DNA of 64,000 bases from Viscum album (GCA_963277665.1 OY728147.1:1258781424-1258845423); one strand, 5' to 3'. Counted from the stretch's first letter, positions 23,531-35,551 are shown. The notes: generated by a model from the letters alone, not told the origin. Program-made: numbers and translations.

Positions 23531-25156
23531 GTGTACTTCTTTCCATTTATCGATCCATTATATATATGTATATTGTGAATATTTATTATATATAAATCAT
23601 GTTTTACATTCTGGATTTATGTAATCATGATCTAAGTAATCATATGAATAATTACAAGTTAAAACACGAACGACAAATGAGAGGATTTTACCCAAAACGC
23701 TACTTTAACATGAATTTACAAAAGAATGGGTAATATAAAGTCATAAGTGAACCATGTAAGATATAATAACAATGAATATGATTCTGTAATAAGTCAATGA
23801 CATTATTTAAATCATTATACAGGGGGTTCATACACTTATGAAGTAAATAGAACCTAAGGTAAGAGAAAATATCACAATCTCATTTTATTCGAGATTGTTT
23901 ATACATTGGTATTTACTGGGGTGTATTTTATCATCCACATACATGTTTCCTCAATATGTAATAATCTCTCCATCCACCTACAATTGTTTAAATCCAAATT
24001 TACCCTTCGGTGAGTTTTTAGTAAAATATATGAAAGGAATCTTTTGTCGGTTTTCGTATGAGGATCTTTTTTGACTTTTCCGACAAAAGTATGAGAAGAA
24101 TGTTTTTTTTAACTTATAGGACATGAATATATTTTTAAAACATTATTTCCAAGAAACTTCCTTTACAAGTTTTCAAGTTGATTTTTAATCAAATTCTTTT
24201 AGATTAGAATTGTATGACATGTTAAGAAAGAAAAAGTGTTTTTGAAGTAGAAAGAATATTTTCTTCAAGAATGGAGTTCAAGTGTTTTATCAAAATTATT
24301 TTCCATCTAAGAAAATAAACGGTTCTGTTTCTATCCCTATTATTAAATTGATTTTATTATGTTGTGATGGAATTATTTTTATGAATTCCTTTATCTTATA
24401 TGAATTGTTTTATGATGTCACGATGTTTAAGATTCCCATTTTTATTACATGAGTTATGAAATGATGTATGATTTATGATTTTGTGGCACACATAAGAATG
24501 GTATCATTATGAGATGGGTGGGAACTATATCTCCCTCCAATGCATTGGGTAAAGATTTATATCTCATGAGATAGACATGGCTGGAATGGAAAGTTAAACC
24601 GATTCAGCAATACAGGACTGGAACGAGGAGTGAACTCGATTCAGAAAGGGACTTTGTCCACTAATATGGTCTTGGAAGCAATGCCTTGGCTACTATGGAA
24701 ATCATGACATGTGCTGAATGGTTGCCACAATTACATGTTTTACTCCCATACTATTTTATCATTCTTAATGTTTCTTTATGATCTATTCCTTACTTACTTC
24801 AATGTTTTATGTCATTGCTCAAGATTTTGATGTTTAAACATTATGTTCATGATTTTAAGCTCAAATGTATATGATTTGTTTTATTTTATCCATGCTTACC
24901 CTTACTAAGCATTTGATCTCACCCTTTATATGTTTTCTTTTCCCCAGGATATAAATAAAGGTTTTAGGTAGGAAAACAAAAGGGGGAGATCGATATGAGA
25001 GTTGTTTAAGATCATTCAATATGATTAGATGTTTATATTCCAAGTTTCCAAAGACACTAAACTATTACGGTCCTTGTGTGTCTATTTTTGTTATGTATTA
25101 TGTATTCCGAAAACATAAGGTAATTTTCATGTACGATATGCTTCGGGTCTCTACAG

Positions 25157-25170
25157 TTGGTATCAGAGGA
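25157..25170 (+). other. Primer-binding site, element D
   Basis: TTGGTATCAGAGGA starts one base after the 5' LTR end. Its first part matches the 3' end complement of plant initiator tRNA-Met, the usual primer for Ty3/gypsy elements. Confidence 0.9.
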
Positions 25171-25414
25171 AAGGTTTAGTCAACCTTTGGAAACTAGGAT
25201 GCGAGAACTTTAGTGAGATCCCTAGAGATATTTCTAAGGTATGTATAGGGATGTCCCTAAGGATAAGTATACGTATAGGATATAGTCCTAGAACTATGGT
25301 AACGATCTTAGAATTTAACCTAAGATATTAGATATTGAGGGTACTCCCCTTTACTATGTTGTTTTCCCTAGCATGATTTTTTCCTCTCACAATATTCTTT
25401 TTGGGTTTTAGAAA

Positions 25415-25948
25415 ATGGCTGGAAATAGGAAGATTCATGATAATAGAGGATATGATGGATAATGGAATGATATACTTCATGAGAAACCAAATGAAATGGG
25501 ATTTTGAAGTCCAAACATCATTATTATGCCAAATCAGAAATCTCATAATATGATCAATAAACTCAAATTTGGTAAGTTTCCTGACTCAGCTAATAAGAGA
25601 AAGATGGATTTTCATGACAATCATAGAGGAAAGAAAGTTCAATTTCCCTCATGTAAATCATGTGGGAAGAGGCATCAGGGATATTGTTTCAAAGGAACTG
25701 GAAGATGATTTGGGTGTGGAAAAGAAGGACACAAAGACAGTAAGTGCAAAGGAAATGGCTCAATTAACACCATGGATGAGGATAATGGTATAACTACGAC
25801 ATCAAAAATGGTTAAATGTTTTAAATGTGGAATGTACAGACATTATTCAATCCAATGCCCTAAGGGAAAGTCTCATGAAGAGAATCAGTATGCCCGTATG
25901 GGTAGTATTTATATTGATGATGATGAAGAGACAACAAATGATATGTGA
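25415..25948 (+). pseudogene. Element D gag, internally shortened
   Basis: The start at 25415 (MAGNRKIHDN) fits the family's gag opening. The usual several hundred residues of the gag core are missing: the frame passes three stops and goes almost directly to basic sequence and zinc knuckles. Three knuckles are readable: CKSCGKRHQGYC (25660-25695); FGCGKEGHKDSKC (25710-25748), whose first Cys codon is now TGA; and CFKCGMYRHYSIQC (25819-25860), a perfect CX2CX4HX4C. An acidic tail (IDDDEETTND) and stop follow at 25948. Gag would coat and package the RNA. The core deletion implies packaging by a helper Gag. Confidence 0.8.
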
Positions 25949-26340
25949 GATGAAAGAATTGTTGAAGCTCGGTCAATGGTTTAAGAAGGTAGTCGAATGA
26001 TTACATGTTTATCAAGTGTAATGTTGTATAATTAATCTCATGGTACTATGGAATAATGAGACATCTAAGGATTGTTACACTGTTGTCTTTCCTTGAGTTT
26101 TGAAAGTGTATGATTAATGGTACGAGTATCCATAAAAGGTTATTTAGATATTTTTGGAATGTAGATGATATGCGAATAATGAAGGGATAAAAAGAAAATT
26201 AAATGTTTGATTGTATTCATGAGCTCATGACTGATATAAAGAAATAGTTATATCATGGTTTGAATATGTAGAATTTTGGGGTTTTGGTATGTGGAAAGAG
26301 TTAACTTTTGACAGTACTCATGTTTTCACTAAGATTCAAT
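25949..26340 (+). other. Element D spacer between gag and second region
   Basis: AT-rich, with stops in all frames. No motif is recognised. In autonomous relatives protease would start here. Confidence 0.5.
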
Positions 26341-27390
26341 GGGTATTCATTTTTCAAGAGAATACATGATTAAGGCCTTTGAATGTTTGGATTGTGACCA
26401 ACAAGAAATATCTCATGATATATGGGGATCAACAATGCTATTAACATGCTTGTTATATGAACTCTTTGGTAATCGTTTTCACTATAATATGAGAATGGAC
26501 AATAATATTTTGGATAAGCCTAAAGATTGGAAAAGATTTTGTTGGACATAAGTTAGTATTGTTTATGGATAAAACATTTTTTTCGATATTATTGATGGAA
26601 TGTTATAGTAATATAGCTTTAGAAAAAGAACAACCTGTAGGATGGGCGACAACCCATCATGTCAGACAAAGCTGTGGGAATCGAACCCACAACCGAAGTG
26701 CGGCTGGCCTTTATCGCCTACAACTGGCCTACAGAAAGTCCCTGGTTAGTAGAAACTAGTTTTATTTTATAACGCGGTATGATATATGAAGTATATGTTC
26801 ATTTTTGGAATCATATACGATTAACCTCACCATAGATAGACTTATGTATATTTGATAACTTTTACTAACCTTTTGTTTGAAACAGATGGAATGACCCATC
26901 ATTCTATCACATGATCTATTAACACTTCATGAATGAAGAATTCAACTTCATTTCTTTAAGAGATGAAGTGGAAATTGTTCAAATCATGAACAACAGTGAG
27001 ATTGTACAAAAATAAACGAAGTATTTATTCTAATTCAAATTCTTCAACTTTAGAGAAATGATCTTGAAAACCAAAAATGTTGTCCTAGTGCCCTTATATC
27101 CGATGAATCTGATGGTACCTTAGATAATCGCAAATCTATGGCTTTGTGATTATTGGCTATTTCATATCCATGTTCTCTACCACTCTCCATCAGAACTTGA
27201 TGGTTGGATTTTTCTTCGATATCCATATTTTCACCTATGTTCTCCTACGTGGAAACCCAGTGATGAGTTAATTTGGATAACCGTTACATTTCATACTTTA
27301 GTTTTTAAAGCCATGTTTAGGTATTCCTTTCAACGATTTGGTTTTCTATTAAACAAACATTCAAGTAGTAAACAATTTATAAACCCCGAC
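26341..27390 (+). pseudogene. Element D second internal region: conserved non-gag ORF remnant
   Basis: An open frame at 26341-26550 (71 codons including the start, ending in TAA) includes ISHDIWGSTMLL. After the SINE-like insert a further frame at 26880-27390 contains DYWLFHIHVLYHSPSELDG and FQRFGFLLN. The segment 27141-27280 has a frame-preserving match in element B (16285-16135, minus), where gaps and most differences keep the frame. I do not recognise the product. WGSTML followed by LLYELF is faintly like the WGSA...LYREL part of plant mobile domain proteins, but this is weak. The tail (about 27385-27420) reads like the polyprotein-end phrase before the polypurine tract of this clade. Confidence 0.45.
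26640..26745 (-). repeat. tRNA-derived SINE-like fragment inside element D
   Basis: On the minus strand there is a perfect RNA polymerase III B box, GGTTCGATTCC, at 26677-26687, framed by a 6 bp T-arm-like stem (TGTGGG...CCCACA). An A-box-like TAGGCCAGTTG starts 44 nt upstream (26731-26721), the spacing found in tRNA genes. The acceptor stem does not pair and no clear anticodon arm forms, so it is not a working tRNA. A tRNA-derived SINE or tRNA relic fits. No TSD or poly-A tail was identified. Confidence 0.5.
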
Positions 27391-27415
27391 GAATTTTGAG
27401 GGCGAAATTCATTTT

Positions 27416-27428
27416 AAGGGGGGTAGAA
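27416..27428 (+). other. Polypurine tract, element D
   Basis: AAGGGGGGTAGAA ends exactly where the 3' LTR begins (TGTAACACCCC). This is the standard plus-strand primer location. Confidence 0.9.
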
Positions 27429-30400
27429 TGTAACACCCCGAGATTTTATGAAAAATATTATTTTTAATTTCATTAATGTCTTGTGTTGTACACTGCACCA
27501 AAATGATATTGCACAACATGCATCCTTGAGTTGCCTTTCATTACACACAATCACGACCTTCCTCGATTGCGTGTGTAGTACGCAATACCGAGTTTCACTA
27601 AACAACGATATGCTATTAAAATATTATTAAAACTAGCCGTTATGAATAGTAATAACCACTTTTTGAAATTTTTTAAATTTTATTTTTCAACATGGAATTC
27701 ATTTTTGGATTCGGAATATCGAAATTAGCATAGGGTGAAATTTTCGTACTTTTCGACTAACATTGATTTTCTGATGAATAGTGAAAATTACTAAATTTTA
27801 ATTAAAAACAACCTTTTTAATCGAAATAATTAATAGTAATAAATTATTAATTTGAGTGGTTTTAAAGTATGTTTAGAATATATTTTTACAATTTAATACA
27901 ATGTTGTTCATTGGATGTAATTTCACATTTATACCAGACATAAAAATGTGTCAATCTTTTGATAGTTATTATCTCTTAAGAACACGCTATTTGTTTTGAC
28001 GAGAGGAATTAATTTTTAAATTAATTAATGAAACTAATATGTTTTGAATTTGGTAAAATAGACATCATTTTTGAGTTCATAATATCTAATATAGCTTAGG
28101 ACTATTTTTTGGTATTTTTATGAAAACTTTCAATTTTTGGTGAATAGTGAAACCACTAAGTGGTAGTTAAAAAACTGAATTTTTCATAAAACATAATTTT
28201 ACTGCTTTAGTGAGTGGAATATCAAAAAATTCAAGAGACACGGTTGATGTCAGTATGTAAAATGTGGTTCAATGAGATGAAAATAATTTTTGGTGAATAG
28301 TAACTTTTTACTTTTATTTACCACGGTTAAAAGTAAATAGGGTAATTAAGGGTAAAAATGATATTATTATTACCCTAAAACATGTCCTAATTCTATTGTA
28401 TAAGTGTAATTAGACCAAAAAAATCCTTATGAATAAAATATGACAATTTAGGCCCACTTGGATTAGATTAGGACATTTATTATTAATTTATTTAAAGAAG
28501 GGTTAAAATTGTTAAAATCAAAGTTTAATAACTAAATCATTTTTAATATAGGGTTATACATTAGATAAATTAGACTATAAATATTCATTAGAAATCTAAA
28601 ACTATTTCCTACATAATGATATTTTATTTGTAATTTTTAGACATTAAAAATGTTTATTTATTTATGACACAAAGATGATGCAGTAATTATCTTATTAATG
28701 AAATATTGACATAATTGATGTTATAAATACCCAAATAAATTTAATTTAAGACTTTTTATGAATTAAACTAATTTTCTAGGTTAACATGACATGTTATTAT
28801 TGATTTAATTAACTTTTTGTGAACTAATAATTCTGTTATGAGTTTCACAAAAATCAATTTCAAAATAGTGTCAAAATTGACATAAAATAGTTTTTTTTAA
28901 ATATTATATTATTAATTGTTATTTTTTGTCTAAAAATCTAAGGTTCGGAAACATGACTTAGATAAGGATATATATATTGATAATAAACAACTTGGGGATA
29001 TTTTGGCTTGTTATTGTCTATTTATTAACCTTATAGTGTAAGAATACAAAAAGACACGGTAAAAGTAAAATTATCTAACTTAAAGTTAAATATAAATGAT
29101 AAGGTTAAAATAGGAAGCTAAACTTGTATAAATTATATATTATGAGAGGATTTCGACCCATCCCCTCCTTAGCTTCAAAATAAATCAATTTGGAGCTATT
29201 TAAAACCGAATACGTCTTTATAATAAAATAATATTTTTTGTTTTTCCAAAAGAGCCCCTCTCCTCCCTTATAAAAGGGCACCTCCTCCCTCTCTTCCTCA
29301 CACCACATTAAGCCTTAAAGCTCATCCAAACCCTACCAAATTCTCTTCTAAATTTCCCTAGAAACATATTAGAGGTCCTGTTCTTCTTCAAAGACCAATT
29401 TTAGTGCCCTAAGAGGAGGACTCAAAGAGGCGCTACAAAGAAGAGGTAATGTCAGTTACCGATTCTTTCAAATTTATTTCTTATTCCACTTCTTATTTTT
29501 AGGTTGTTTCATTATGAAGTAATAAAATCAGTATCAATAATATACTGATATGTTATTATAAGTATGAAACAACCCTATTTCACCATCTATCCATCCTATG
29601 GAAAACGAAATCATCGCGCGTGCGTACGTACGGAATACCGTCTCCATGCCGTGGTATAATCTATTTTCCACCACCACTTTACTTGGATGGGTATAATGGT
29701 GTAAATAATAACTATATATGATTATTGTAAAGTGATATTGATTATGAAATAGTATACATACACTCCAATGAAATTCCACGATCATGAGAACGATATCATC
29801 GCTCGTGCGTACGTACGGACTACCGTCTCCACGACGTGATGAGATTCATTCTCCATGTTAACCATTCATGAATGATTATAAAGTATATATAATAATTAAT
29901 CATGAAATATATGACATAATAATAGTACTGGATATATATATATATATATATATATGTCATCTACTTAATTCCACTCAATTCAATAAGGAACCGAAAACAG
30001 CGTTCATGCGTACGTACGGCCTACCGTCTCCATGAATGGTGTATTTATTTCCATTTATCGATACATTATATATATGTATATTCGGAATATTTATTATATA
30101 TAAATCATGTTTTACATTATGGATTTAAGTAATCATGATCTAAGTAATCATATGAATAATTACAAGTTGAAACACGAACGACAAATGAGACGATTTTACC
30201 CAAAACGCTTCTTTAACATAAATTTACAAAAGAACGGGTAATATAAAGTAAAAATTGAACCATATATGATATAATAACAATGTATATGATTCTGTAAAAA
30301 GTAAATGAAATTATTTAAATCATTATACAGGGGTTTTGGACACTTACGAAGCAAATCGAACCTAAGGTAAGGGAAAATATCACAATCTCATTTTATTCGA

Positions 30401-31650
30401 GATTGTTTATAAATTGCTATTTACTAGGGTGTATTTTATCATCCACATCCATGTTTCCTCAATATGTAATATTCTTTACATCCACCTACAATTGTTTAAA
30501 TCCAGATTTACCCTTTGGTGAGTTTTTGTTAAAATATATGAAAGGAATCTTTTGTCGTTTTTCGAACGAGGTACTTTTTTGACTTTTCCGACAAAAGTAT
30601 GAGAAGAATGTTTTTTAACTTATACGGCATGAATAGATTTTTAAAATATTATTTCCAAGAAACTTCCTTTACAAGTTTTCAAGTTTATTTTTAATCAACT
30701 TATTTTAGTTTAGAATTGTATGACATGTTAAGAAAGGAAAAGTTTTTTTGAATTAGAAAGTATATTTTCTTCATGAATGGAGTTCAAGTGTTTTATCAAA
30801 ATTATTTTCCATCTAAGATAATAAAGGGTTCTATTTCTATCCCTATTATTAAATTGATTTGATTATGTTGTGATGGAATTATTTTTATGAATTCCATTAT
30901 CTTATATGAATTTTTTTATGATGTCACGATGTTTAAGATTCCCATTTTTATTACCTGAGTTATGCAATGATGTATGATTTATGATTTTGTGGCACACATA
31001 AGAATGGTATCATTATGAGATGGGTGGGACCTATATCTCCCTCCAATGCATTGAGTAAAGATTTATATCTCATGATATAGACATGGCTGGAACAGAAAGT
31101 TAAACTGATTCAGCAATACAGGTCTGGAACGAGGAGTGAACTCGATTAAGAAAGGGACTTTGTCCACTAAGATGGTCTTGGAAGCAATGCCTTGGCTACT
31201 ATGGAAATCATGACATGTGCTGAATGGTTTCCACAATTACATGTTTTACTCCCATGCTATTTTATCATGCTTAATTTTTCTTTATGATCTATTCCTTACT
31301 TACTTCCATGTTTTGTGGCATTGCTCAATATTTTTATGTTTAAACATTATGTTCATGATTTTAAGCTCAAATGTATATGATTTGTTTTATTTTATCCATG
31401 CTTACCCTTACTAAGCATTTGAACTCACTCTTTATATGTTTTATTTTCCCCAAGATATAAATAATGGTTTTAGGTAGGAAAACAAAAGGGGAAGATCGAT
31501 TAAAGATCTTTCAACAGGATTAGATGTTTATATTCCAAGTTTCAAAAGACACTAAACTATTACGGTCCTTGTGTGTCTATTTTTGTTATGTATTAAGTAT
31601 TCCGCAAATGTAATGTAATGTCCATGTACGATATTCTTTGGGTCTCTACA
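27429..31650 (+). repeat. Element D 3' LTR
   Basis: 4222 bp, collinear with 20920-25155 and ending CTCTACA. It keeps an intact TATA at 29268-29276, the donor-like AAGAG|GTAAT at 29446 and the three hairpins (29610-29656, 29795-29843, 30002-30038). The acceptor-like site has one change (CCCCAAG, 31454). Confidence 0.9.
29268..29276 (+). promoter_or_regulatory. TATA box, D 3' LTR
   Basis: TTATAAAAG is followed by GGCACCTCC and a pyrimidine-rich leader, a normal plant LTR core promoter. In the 3' position it would drive read-out into flanking DNA. Confidence 0.65.
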
Positions 31651-31655
31651 ATGAA
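31651..31655. repeat. Target-site duplication ATGAA, right copy (element D)
   Basis: Identical to 20915-20919 and directly after the CTCTACA end of D's 3' LTR. Confidence 0.9.
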
Positions 31656-34351
31656 GATATGTATCCAATTAACTCGTCTAAAGAATCCACATGAAAATTA
31701 TAAACCATGAAGGGTTATATCCAAGGAATTATTCCAAGTCATCCAAAAAATAATTCTAGTCCATTAAGGACTAAATTCAATGAACTTCTCTGTGGAATCA
31801 ACATGGAATCCCATGGGGTCCCTGTGGAAACTCAGTCTAGGTATTGGTTGGGTTTTTTGAGCATATCAATAGAACATGCCCTACAAGAGCCCAACCAAGC
31901 TGGATCCACAGAGTCACAAGGCCCGAGGCATCCAACAGGAATCCAGACCCAAGGGGAAAACTCAACCCAAGTTGTCCACTACCACATTCTAGATCCATGG
32001 AGATCAGTCCATGGAATATATAAATCGATTTAATAAATAAAACAATTTAATTCATCACACATTAACATAAACACTCATGTAAACCATTCACATTTCATCA
32101 TAAGACATGGGTATACCCACCCATCCATCACAGGTCAAGGATGGCATATTCATCCCCACTGAAAACATCAACCCTATGAGTCCATCTAAGGCATTCCTGC
32201 AATGGGGGATCCAATTATAAATTAATGCATACAAATAAATATGGGAGGATCAATAGCAAAGTCTTAGTTACCACCTTTGTGTACTAGTAAAACATCATAA
32301 AACATGGATCAGAATCCATTTTTGAGGAGAGCATGTCTGAGCATCCCAACAATCAAGAAAGACGCCTCGCATCAGGCGCAACAGACACCAATCAAGAGGC
32401 ACCTTTGGTAAACACTGTTACATCAGGAATAAGCATTTCATGTTTTAAAAAAAATATTGAGGGTGTCCCTGATGCCCAACCCTACACTCCATCCACATCC
32501 CCATGAACATAAAAGATTGACATGGGTTCTAGGTGACACCTAAACACCATATCTACCCAAACCTGGAATAAGAACTCTGGGTTAGTCAATCAACAGGCAC
32601 CCGCTGCGTCCCTCAAGTAAATAACTAAAATTCATCCTACTTTGGATCCATCAGATAAGCATAAGTGAAGGAATCCTACTCGGAATCCTCAATATAGCAC
32701 ACAGTTAAGGGATACTACAAGGTATTCCCAAGATTATCATGTAATAAAAGGCATCCCTCAGAGGATCCTAGGAAGAAATGGGTCCCACAATCTCATAGCC
32801 CAGAAGGGCACATATCACAAGGTAAATGTCCTCAAAATCATAAGTAACGAGAGAAATATCATAGCTCATCTCATATCAAAGTTCTCAACTAGGTTGGTCC
32901 AAACCCCCAACTGATCATTCATGCTCTAGTCTCACTCTCAGGAGATAACTGAATTTGATAACTGGAAGAAGAACCTCTCTATTTATATATAAGACCCAAA
33001 ACACAAATCAGGAGTCCTTGAAACACTCCATGGGTTTCACCATCGTGATATAAGTGAAAAAATACTCAAAATGGACTACTCATAAGTCTAAATATGACAT
33101 TGTGACCTAGAAACACAACCCCCCTAAGAGTTGGGAAGGGGTCATACACGACGTGTAACCTTGGTACATGGCGTGTAATCCCATCATGCCACATGAGAAT
33201 GTACTCTCACTGGCTTGGGTGTGTAACATCCCAATTACATAGCATGTGACACAGGCACATGACATGTACCTGATATGGGGTATATGCATGTGTCCCTCAA
33301 TCGGATTTTCCATTTACTTGGATAAGGCATGTATGTCTACACAGCATGTCACCCACATAGGGTCTGGACAAGTACTCCACGTGACCATCAATCCCTACAT
33401 AGGTAGACATGACCGGGTACTTAGATACACAATAGGTTACTAGTACAATGTTTGTATACACCATACACATTGTGCACCCCGTAAAATGTTATCTTCCAGC
33501 AACTGAAACAACACACAGTTTATCCCACTAAACCACATGTCGTATTATCGGATTTTCCTAAATAGAAATTCCTATGAATCACTTAAAACCCCCATTTAAA
33601 CCCCAAAATCAGTAGATCGGGGAACTGGGGAACATATATAAGCATAATAGGGCTATAAAAACACTAAACATTGTATCTAAATGGGGTTCTTGGAAAATAA
33701 AAAAATGGGCCCACCTACTAGGGGAAACTGCCGAAGTATGAGTCGAATTTATAGTCTAATGTCATCGCACGTCGATTTAGTATGTTAAGGGCATCACAAT
33801 GGTTCCTCAATCTCTTCCTCTCGGCCTCTATTCCTCGATCTCCCTCTCCTCTCTAGTTTGTGCTACTTCAAATCCTACTGAGGGTCATACACGAGAAGCT
33901 GAAGGGAGAATGAAGAAAAGAAAAAAAATCAAAGAAAATAAACAGATAATAAAAATGAAGAAAAAGGGGCTCAGGCTAGCCCTAATGACCAATTCAAGTT
34001 TATAAACTAACTAGGATAAAATCCTCATTACAGACTCAATGAGGAAAAATGAATCTCAATCATATTCTCCCTTCAAATGTTATGGCCAAATGAACCTGTG
34101 AAAATAATTTTATATTTAATTTTTTAAATATTAATTATTAATTATTCCACCAAAATTCAAACAGCTCAGATTCATAGAAAACATATTTTCTAGGGTAAAC
34201 AACCCATTTTGGGATCAATAAAGAGGTTTGAAAATTTATCCGAAGTAATTTTCTTCAGGAAAAGGCCATGATACTCACTTACAAGAATTTGAAAGAAAAA
34301 AATTCAAAATTTAGTTCAAAACTAATGTCTGGAATATCATGGGTCTTTAAA
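31656..34351 (-). repeat. Solo LTR F, right piece (promoter side)
   Basis: Resumes F after D. On the minus strand, from the right: LTR start about 34351; a purine-rich stretch at 33800-33850; degenerate palindromic ACACGACGTGTA / ACATGGCGTGTAA units at about 33150-33480; then the TATA at 32981-32991. A TGTGATGCCC string at 33798-33789 could be an alternative LTR start, but A sequence resumes only at 34352. Short open frames at 31707-32033 and 33799-34005 have no domain. Confidence 0.5.
32981..32991 (-). promoter_or_regulatory. TATA box, LTR F
   Basis: The minus strand reads TTATATATAAATAGAG, a strong TATA consensus. It lies about 1.36 kb from the LTR start, comparable to the 1.84 kb seen in D. 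Confidence 0.55.
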
Positions 34352-35551
34352 ATTTAATCAGACCTGAACAACCACAGGGAATATATTTAAAAAAAGATGA
34401 AAAAGTGAAATAATAACTAGATATATTTTACCTATCTATAAGAAAATAGCATTAAAGGCAACTATAAAAGTAGTTAAAACTCCAAGACAAGTCTAACTAT
34501 AAAGGACTGAAAACTAAACAGATACTCGAAATGATGGTAGGCATGGACTCCCACCATCTCACCATCAGCTACTCAACTAGCTGACCTGAACCTCGCCACC
34601 TATCAACGACACCTTTCCATTCTCTACATTGGAAGAAAAAAAAGGTCTACACACCACATGAGAGGTGTGTAGGGGGTGATCTAATCGCCTTAGAAGGATC
34701 CGACCTAGGTGTTCCATAACTAGTCTCTATATTAAAATTCATGTACTCACATTTATTGTAAAAACATGGCATGATAAGTAGTATATAAGTTATATATAAA
34801 ACATGGTAAAAATTACCTTTTTCCATAGTTCTTATCAAAAGAATGTATATCAATTTCAAAGCACATTTTCTATATCATTTTCTACATGAATAAACAATCA
34901 TATAAAGGGTAACTCAGAAATAAAAGGAATATGAAACAAAATCACAGGTATCATAACTTCAAGGAATACTATAGGTCTAGGATTCAAAATACCCGTACCA
35001 TAATAATCAAGTGCACAATTTTCGATCCTTGAACACGTTCCTAGGAAGAAGAGGACTACTCCATGAGTAAACCACCCAAAATGTCAATACTTGTCCTCTA
35101 GAACAATGATCCTATGAATAAAGGAATTCCCCAAGATAATCCTCCATGATAATCACATAACAATGGAAGATGTCTCCAAGCTAAACCTTTGAACTAATTA
35201 CCCATGTTAACACATGCTATCTTTTTCACAATTCATTTCAAAGCTTAGAAATTCCCATTTTCATTCTATTTATTTGCAACAAGGGAAAACATCATCTCTT
35301 TGAAAACTCTTTTCAACATTCACAAAAAGATCCTACCAATTCCATTTATAAATCAATTTATAATGAATTAACAATCAAGCTTATAAAAATAGGCTAGATA
35401 AGGAACCACCTACCTCAAATCTCAGTTCACACATACCTATTAAGGAATCCAAAATCAATGAATAACAAAAACATTAATGAAGGCCCTAGAATCAAACCAA
35501 TATTATGATTGATTCAATTTAGAATATAAGGGGTCTGTGGAAGAGAGAAAA
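34352..35551 (-). repeat. Element A 3' LTR, piece 2
   Basis: Aligns with 51320-52515 of A's 5' LTR. Landmarks include CTACACACCAC..GAGGTG..TAGGG (34650-34675 against 51613-51640) and AATGATGGTAG..ATGG followed by CCACCATCTCA. It ends at GAGAGAAAA where element E begins. Confidence 0.7.

Larger units (their letters stand above)
22940..24947 (+). other. Putative LTR-embedded leader intron, element D 5' LTR
   Basis: Donor-like AAGAG|GTAATG at 22940 and acceptor-like TTTTCCCCAG|G at 24947 would define a 2.0 kb intron. It starts about 170 bp after the TATA and ends about 210 bp before the LTR end and PBS. The 3' LTR keeps the donor (29446), while its acceptor region reads CCCCAAG (31454). Equivalent pairs are seen in A, B, C and E. 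This is inference from sequence only; no transcript evidence is available here. Confidence 0.35.
20920..25155 (+). repeat. Element D 5' LTR
   Basis: 4236 bp, TG...CA. Contents in order: U3; a mutated TATA (CTTGTAAAAG, 22761-22770, against TTATAAAAG in the 3' LTR); a pyrimidine-rich leader; a donor-like AAGAG|GTAATG at 22939-22945; three core-sharing hairpins at 23106-23530; an acceptor-like TTTTCCCCAG at 24938-24947; and CTCTACA at the end. Aligned to the 3' LTR it is almost collinear with few indels. Confidence 0.9.
20920..31650 (+). mobile_element. Element D: complete gag-only LTR retrotransposon with 4.2 kb LTRs
   Basis: The best preserved element: 5' LTR 20920-25155, internal 25156-27428, 3' LTR 27429-31650, TSD ATGAA on both sides, LTRs starting TGTAACACCCC and ending CTCTACA. 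The internal region of 2.3 kb holds a shortened gag and an unrecognised second region but no protease, RT, RNase H or integrase. LTRs make up almost 80% of the element. The LTRs differ at about 20 of the first 205 positions and less further in, so D is younger than E, A or B. Such an element could only have moved using proteins of an autonomous relative. Confidence 0.9.
19633..34351 (-). mobile_element. Solo LTR F (minus), split by element D
   Basis: After removing D, about 4.0 kb remain (19633-20919 plus 31656-34351) that have no counterpart in A's other LTR. A sequence stops at about 19632 and resumes at about 34352. The ends read TG at 19633 and, on the minus strand, TTTAAAGACCC at 34351, which resembles the TGTAATGACC and TGTAACACCC starts of E and D. 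Flanks ATTAT and ATTTA could be a degraded TSD. A good minus-strand TATA (TATATATAAATAG) lies at 32981-32991. No gag or pol is visible, so a solo LTR fits best, though a composite of two fragments is not excluded. Confidence 0.5.

Noticed and set aside
26341..26550. Assignment of D's second region to the plant mobile domain
   Set aside because: Only a faint WGS..LLYEL resemblance; the conserved parts before and after were not found, so no function is assigned.
26640..26745. Functional tRNA gene on the minus strand
   Set aside because: B box and T-arm are good, but the acceptor arms do not pair and no anticodon arm forms.
31707..32033. A 108-codon plus-strand open frame as a gene
   Set aside because: It lies wholly inside LTR F, antisense to it, with no domain and with composition like the surrounding LTR.
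33789..33798. TGTGATGCCC (minus strand) as the true start of LTR F
   Set aside because: Element A sequence does not resume here but about 550 bp further right, so this cannot be the outer boundary of the insertion.
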